DNA of 64,000 nt, taken from positions 1-64,000 of the IMG/VR virus record IMGVR_UViG_3300017746_000002, one strand, 5' to 3'. Under the pieces are notes generated by a model. It had not been told where the DNA came from, did not search any database, and saw nothing but the letters and a program-made list of their open reading frames with translations. The stretch comes from a virus. Within the stretch, counting starts at the first letter, position 1; each line of letters opens with the position of its first letter. Of the stretch, positions 61,501 through 64,000 are shown one piece after another. A program made the position numbers and the translations under genes.

Positions 61501-61909
61501 ACTTATCTCTTTCTTTTGCATCAGGACTTTTTCTATATCCTTCTGCTTTTTGTGTTTCACCATTAAAACGTTTAGTAAAAACAATATCTCTTACTATTGT
61601 TTTATCTTCAAAGAATGGTTTAAATAATGCTCTAGCAGCATCAGCATTCTGTTGTAAAGAAAAATCTGTACCTGTAAGTTGTTGAATTTTAGGTACAAGA
61701 AGATTTGAATACTCATCTCTTTTGTGAATATTATCTTTATGAGATAAGTCAGCATGGACAACTTTACCATATAAATCATTTAAATGTTTATAATTGGTAT
61801 TATATCTGTCTTGTCTTCTACCTAATGTATCTGCTAAAAACTTAAAGTCTGGTGTATATGCTTTAGTTTTAGCTATGTAGTCATTACTATTTGGAAGGTA
61901 TGTTGCCAT
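58538..61909 (-). CDS. 1123-residue probable internal virion protein
   Basis: A long, mostly helical, polar protein without signal peptide or recognised enzyme motifs. It opens 'ATYLPNSNDYIAKTKAYTPD', has Gln/Lys-rich coiled-coil stretches and ends in a charged tail. Its place directly upstream of the polymerase-like giant gene (8-bp gap) and its size suggest an ejected internal or tail-core protein. The 62-bp gap before it (61910-61971) is AT-rich, with a weak 6-bp hairpin (arms at 61953-61958 and 61968-61973), and gives no clear promoter. Confidence 0.65.
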   Translation of the reverse strand: MATYLPNSNDYIAKTKAYTPDFKFLADTLGRRQDRYNTNYKHLNDLYGKVVHADLSHKDNIHKRDEYSNLLVPKIQQLTGTDFSLQQNADAARALFKPFFEDKTIVRDIVFTKRFNGETQKAEGYRKSPDAKERDKYWQDGVDRLNFSMQDFKAGSLEESMSERLPEYVEDPDLIERGIEYLMNYEGKGKKLEMTDVVFSEDGVWMSTMTNGSVITNRPTGVVDKETGVMGTYNPAANIIAKTILDDPLISRGYATAAYVKARKFYENENNITKYGSKENAEKYILSQIIDQSKTGIEDEIKTETSQKDKLTQTKNSWEKYLEKYPKAGTKAKQTYLETLGAITAIDKGIQKDNKTILDISREYKDLAEMRNIAYQAYMNYSINKDVLSAANEYATTTMKVTDRKVNPLVSKKLDHEYRMIEQQQKFNDAKALADYKKSLEGGGGLNLDGPGMQSGMPDAELNLSSYENTGDLMGDNKFYIDTKMRDNVNAPMFTAIEQMHTQLASIWSSADYDVDPTGIEVEVFTYADGSGYMKDTNPTNKDGKWEKKFLHWNEAKEYLLNGAGRSQTDLEDLYLEVLQKYHHQVGLGDEGAFAPMLGTAEFNSLNTQISQIESQIENGKADVLNIVEKQNKTYKSAYDMIMAQADPSLKEFFDKYGSPLIENDNGTFRMLNLSEYQQVGADKFKANADNANLPAVLKSVEDFGDYAKYQQYLSGIFTPDVLKTLGVSDIKSALKENYAVDMSELRIVENISSQYTRFGQEGIDNYLKGVDSSEDNLSNSFYNNFRATDGRGKKFPVRLQHHVVKHSSEDWRPGAGSRPYNNMNDKTTVAYNSLYDAMNQGMTSSVAGNGFPTFSARNEFMLKDQINDGSIAMTDNWNGTYIHGNAHPEIATQLTIALNAVNKLDKSNVVVKLGDPSMHIVKGALTDMEWSEGMDQILRQIRTDLRQPASATNMPNISITYNENLGGKSGWTLQLDQDYIKKLRSSSTIDNNLLTKLFDDDKNTITIYVDKGMINNPLDVINMDVSSTRRIIRDNGGYIHTVPQGGKVRAWTGSDGNTIYTQMTQGTWIQDDDKEWVYREVAGEVRALPSGEAKIDEMMRTQREHLENLANKNRNTQSKNLK

Positions 61910-61971
61910 ATTACAAAATTACTATATTTTTTTAACTTTTATTCATTTATAGAGTAAATTTTTAAAGTTTA

Positions 61972-64000
61972 CTAAACTCCAAATATCCAATCTCTTAAAG
62001 CTTTCTTACTTCTTGCTAGCTCTTTTTTTCTATCACAGGAAGAACAACCTACTTCATTACCATATTTTACTTCTGTAGTATTTTCTATTTCTGTTTCTTC
62101 ATCCTTATTATTAGTCATATTAGAACGTAACGGTGTAGAAGATGCTGAACCTTGTCCCATATATTGTTTAATACAATTAAGCATTTGATTTGTATTATCT
62201 TTAAAGCCCATATCGTTACATGCTGTTCTTGCATTTTGCATTGTCATTTGTTCTGTAGCTTTATTAGCATTAAGATCATCAGGATTATAAAATGTGTTCA
62301 TATGATTCTGAGCATCATAGTAGTAATTAGGATTCTCCATATTTAATGCATATAACTTATCTGCATTATCCATTCTTTCTACTTGTGTATCTACAATGTT
62401 TGCATTATCTGCAGCCATTGTATTATCAAAATTATTTAATGCTGTTGCTACTCTTGTGTTATATTCATCTCTATTAGCTGAATTTGTAGCCATTGCGTTA
62501 TTTAATATTTGAGACTTTCTTGCTTCACTGTTGTCAAAGATCTTAATGTTTGTATTTGCTACATCAGAAATACCTTTATTCATCTTATCACTAATTTGTC
62601 CCATATAGAATGAAGCATTTGCAGGATCAGCTTTTGCTAACTGTTGTGCCATAGCTAAGTTAGCTTGTATCATAGCTTGAGGATCTTGATATGCTACATC
62701 AGGAAGAACAGGATCTACATTTTGCCTAGTAGGCATATATAAATTTCTATCCCACTTTTGACCAATAGCATTTTGTAGTCTAAGATCATCCTGTGGGAAA
62801 GTCATATAAGGAGGAATTTCTCTATCTTCTGGTGTTTCAGGTTTTGTTTTACAACTACAAGTATCTAAATCAAATTCTTGTCCTTTACTTAAACATTCAG
62901 CAGCTATTCTTTTTTGTTCTGCTTCATCACATTTTATATCTGTAATAATTTCTTCTTCATGTACTTCATTAGTAGCAGAACTATATTGTCCAGCAGATGC
63001 CATTCCTATTATACCATCAAGATCTGACATTGGTAAACCAGTTCTTTCATCTATGTGTCTTCCACCTTTATGCTTTCCTCCTTTTAAATCTAAAGTAATA
63101 TTACCAAAAAATGCATCTGCTTGATCTAAATCTGTTTCTGTACCTTTTAGATCTTGCATTGCTGTAAACATTCCTTGGAACATTTTAGCATTTTGTGCAT
63201 AGGTATCACCTTCACAATCACCCCAACCAAACTCTTCACATATAGCTTTATATCCTCCTGATTTAAAGTCAGTTGGGTTATAACCTGCATGTTTAGCTTG
63301 GAGAAGTTTATCATTCATATCCATATATGCTGTAAACAACTCTTCTTCTGATTTACCTGATACTGGTTGATTAGCTACTATTCTTTTTAAATCTTTAACA
63401 CTAAGATCACCAAGCTTCTTTCCATCTTTAATAGATTTTTTTATTGCCTCTATACCACCTGCATTTAAAACAACATCATCCCATTGTTTTTCAAGAGCCC
63501 TATAACCTTCAACCCATGCAGTTCTAACATCTGCAAAATCTTCACCCATAACATGATTATAGAATTCTTGGTGTGCAGCTCTACCTGCTTCTCTACCTTT
63601 ATATTTATCTGAATCATGTGCATTCTTATGATTACAATCATCACCTGTACATATAGGTTGTCCTTTTTGCATTTGTGGTAGTTCCATGCCATCTCTTGCC
63701 ATCATCATACCTGCGCCTTGCATAGCAGGATTAGAACCAGTATACATTGAAGGATCTGCAATCTGCACATTTGGCATAGATTGATCTAAGTCCATTATTG
63801 AACCTGCTAATACATCTTTTCTTTGAACACTTCTCATTTGAAGCTCAACGTCTCTCATTTGTGCTTGGAGATTATTTATTTGTTTTTCAAACTCCTCTTG
63901 CGCTTTCTTTTCTTTAAACATATGAGGATTTGCTTGATGATACTTTATAGCTGCAGAATGCTCTTGCTGCATCATTTCTAATTGTGAACCAAGAGATCTA
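61972..64000 (-). CDS. Probable internal virion protein, 5' end beyond the window
   Basis: At least 675 residues. An ATG pair at 63975/63972 could start it, but the frame stays open to the window edge ('RSLGSQLE' before the first Met), so the true start probably lies outside. The protein is Met-, Asn- and Gln-rich with long helices ('EEFEKQINNLQAQMRDVELQ'). It contains several Cys pairs ('CTGDDCNH', 'CSSCDRKK') that could bind zinc. Order in the giant-protein block suggests an internal virion or tail protein. No known domain is recognised. Confidence 0.65.
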   Translation of the reverse strand, partial: RSLGSQLEMMQQEHSAAIKYHQANPHMFKEKKAQEEFEKQINNLQAQMRDVELQMRSVQRKDVLAGSIMDLDQSMPNVQIADPSMYTGSNPAMQGAGMMMARDGMELPQMQKGQPICTGDDCNHKNAHDSDKYKGREAGRAAHQEFYNHVMGEDFADVRTAWVEGYRALEKQWDDVVLNAGGIEAIKKSIKDGKKLGDLSVKDLKRIVANQPVSGKSEEELFTAYMDMNDKLLQAKHAGYNPTDFKSGGYKAICEEFGWGDCEGDTYAQNAKMFQGMFTAMQDLKGTETDLDQADAFFGNITLDLKGGKHKGGRHIDERTGLPMSDLDGIIGMASAGQYSSATNEVHEEEIITDIKCDEAEQKRIAAECLSKGQEFDLDTCSCKTKPETPEDREIPPYMTFPQDDLRLQNAIGQKWDRNLYMPTRQNVDPVLPDVAYQDPQAMIQANLAMAQQLAKADPANASFYMGQISDKMNKGISDVANTNIKIFDNSEARKSQILNNAMATNSANRDEYNTRVATALNNFDNTMAADNANIVDTQVERMDNADKLYALNMENPNYYYDAQNHMNTFYNPDDLNANKATEQMTMQNARTACNDMGFKDNTNQMLNCIKQYMGQGSASSTPLRSNMTNNKDEETEIENTTEVKYGNEVGCSSCDRKKELARSKKALRDWIFGV

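Noticed and set aside
61910-61971. Promoter (TAATTTTG) just before the 1123-residue gene
   Set aside because: The -7-like box lies only about 6 bp from the ATG and lacks an upstream TTG at the right distance.
1-64000. tRNA or rRNA genes
   Set aside because: Intergenic gaps are short and AT-rich. I saw no cloverleaf-like segments with the conserved T-loop sequence, though a dedicated search was not possible.

Overview
The window is an AT-rich, almost fully coding stretch of a large tailed-phage genome. It has no rRNA, recognisable tRNA, integrase or transposase. The likely host is a member of the Bacteroidota, probably an aquatic flavobacterium-like organism. Support for that host: a promoter with ATTG, 19 bp and TATCTTTG matches the Bacteroidota housekeeping consensus. 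Starts have A-rich leaders rather than Shine-Dalgarno sites. Three signal peptides end in the flavobacterial style (NAQ, MSQ, FSQ). One protein carries a type IX secretion (T9SS) C-terminal sorting signal. The giant proteins on the right, one with a DFDID motif in an RNA-polymerase-like context, resemble the ejected virion RNA polymerase block of crAss-like phages. I infer a crAss-related or similarly organised Bacteroidota phage. Capsid, portal and terminase genes are not in the window and probably lie beyond its right edge.

Layout. (1) 1-17474, mostly + strand: a tightly packed replication, recombination and nucleotide module. It holds a DnaB-like helicase, Sak4-like ATPase, SSB-like protein, TOPRIM primase, RusA-like resolvase, a metallopeptidase/VWA protein with a MoxR-like ATPase, a PD-(D/E)XK exonuclease, family B DNA polymerase, DUF932-like protein, a dATP/dGTP diphosphohydrolase-like protein and a spore-photoproduct-lyase-like radical SAM protein. 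One lone minus gene (243-965) has its own host-type promoter. (2) 17456-33691, minus strand: late genes for small virion-like proteins, a 3-TM holin, many very small Lys- and Cys-rich proteins (including a 28-residue CDGSH-like peptide), an outer-membrane barrel, a 1931-residue LamG adhesin, a T9SS-type secreted repeat protein, a glycosyltransferase, a thioredoxin-like exported protein and membrane/coiled-coil proteins. (3) 33887-36867, + strand: class II ribonucleotide reductase, thioredoxin and a glycosyltransferase-like protein. (4) 36987-64000, minus strand: a roughly 27 kb block of giant proteins (partial >=675, 1123, 5257 and 1809 residues) ending with a small SET-domain protein.

How the parts may work together. 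Region 4 probably encodes internal virion proteins, with a polymerase injected to start phage transcription. Region 1 replicates and recombines DNA. Region 3 supplies deoxynucleotides. Region 2 supplies lysis and surface functions. The most unusual feature is a run of late genes that seem aimed at the host envelope (exported, T9SS-routed, outer-membrane and adhesive proteins). This suggests the phage remodels the infected cell surface or decorates its particle with host-routed proteins. All function calls rest on motifs and known families read by eye; no database search was run.
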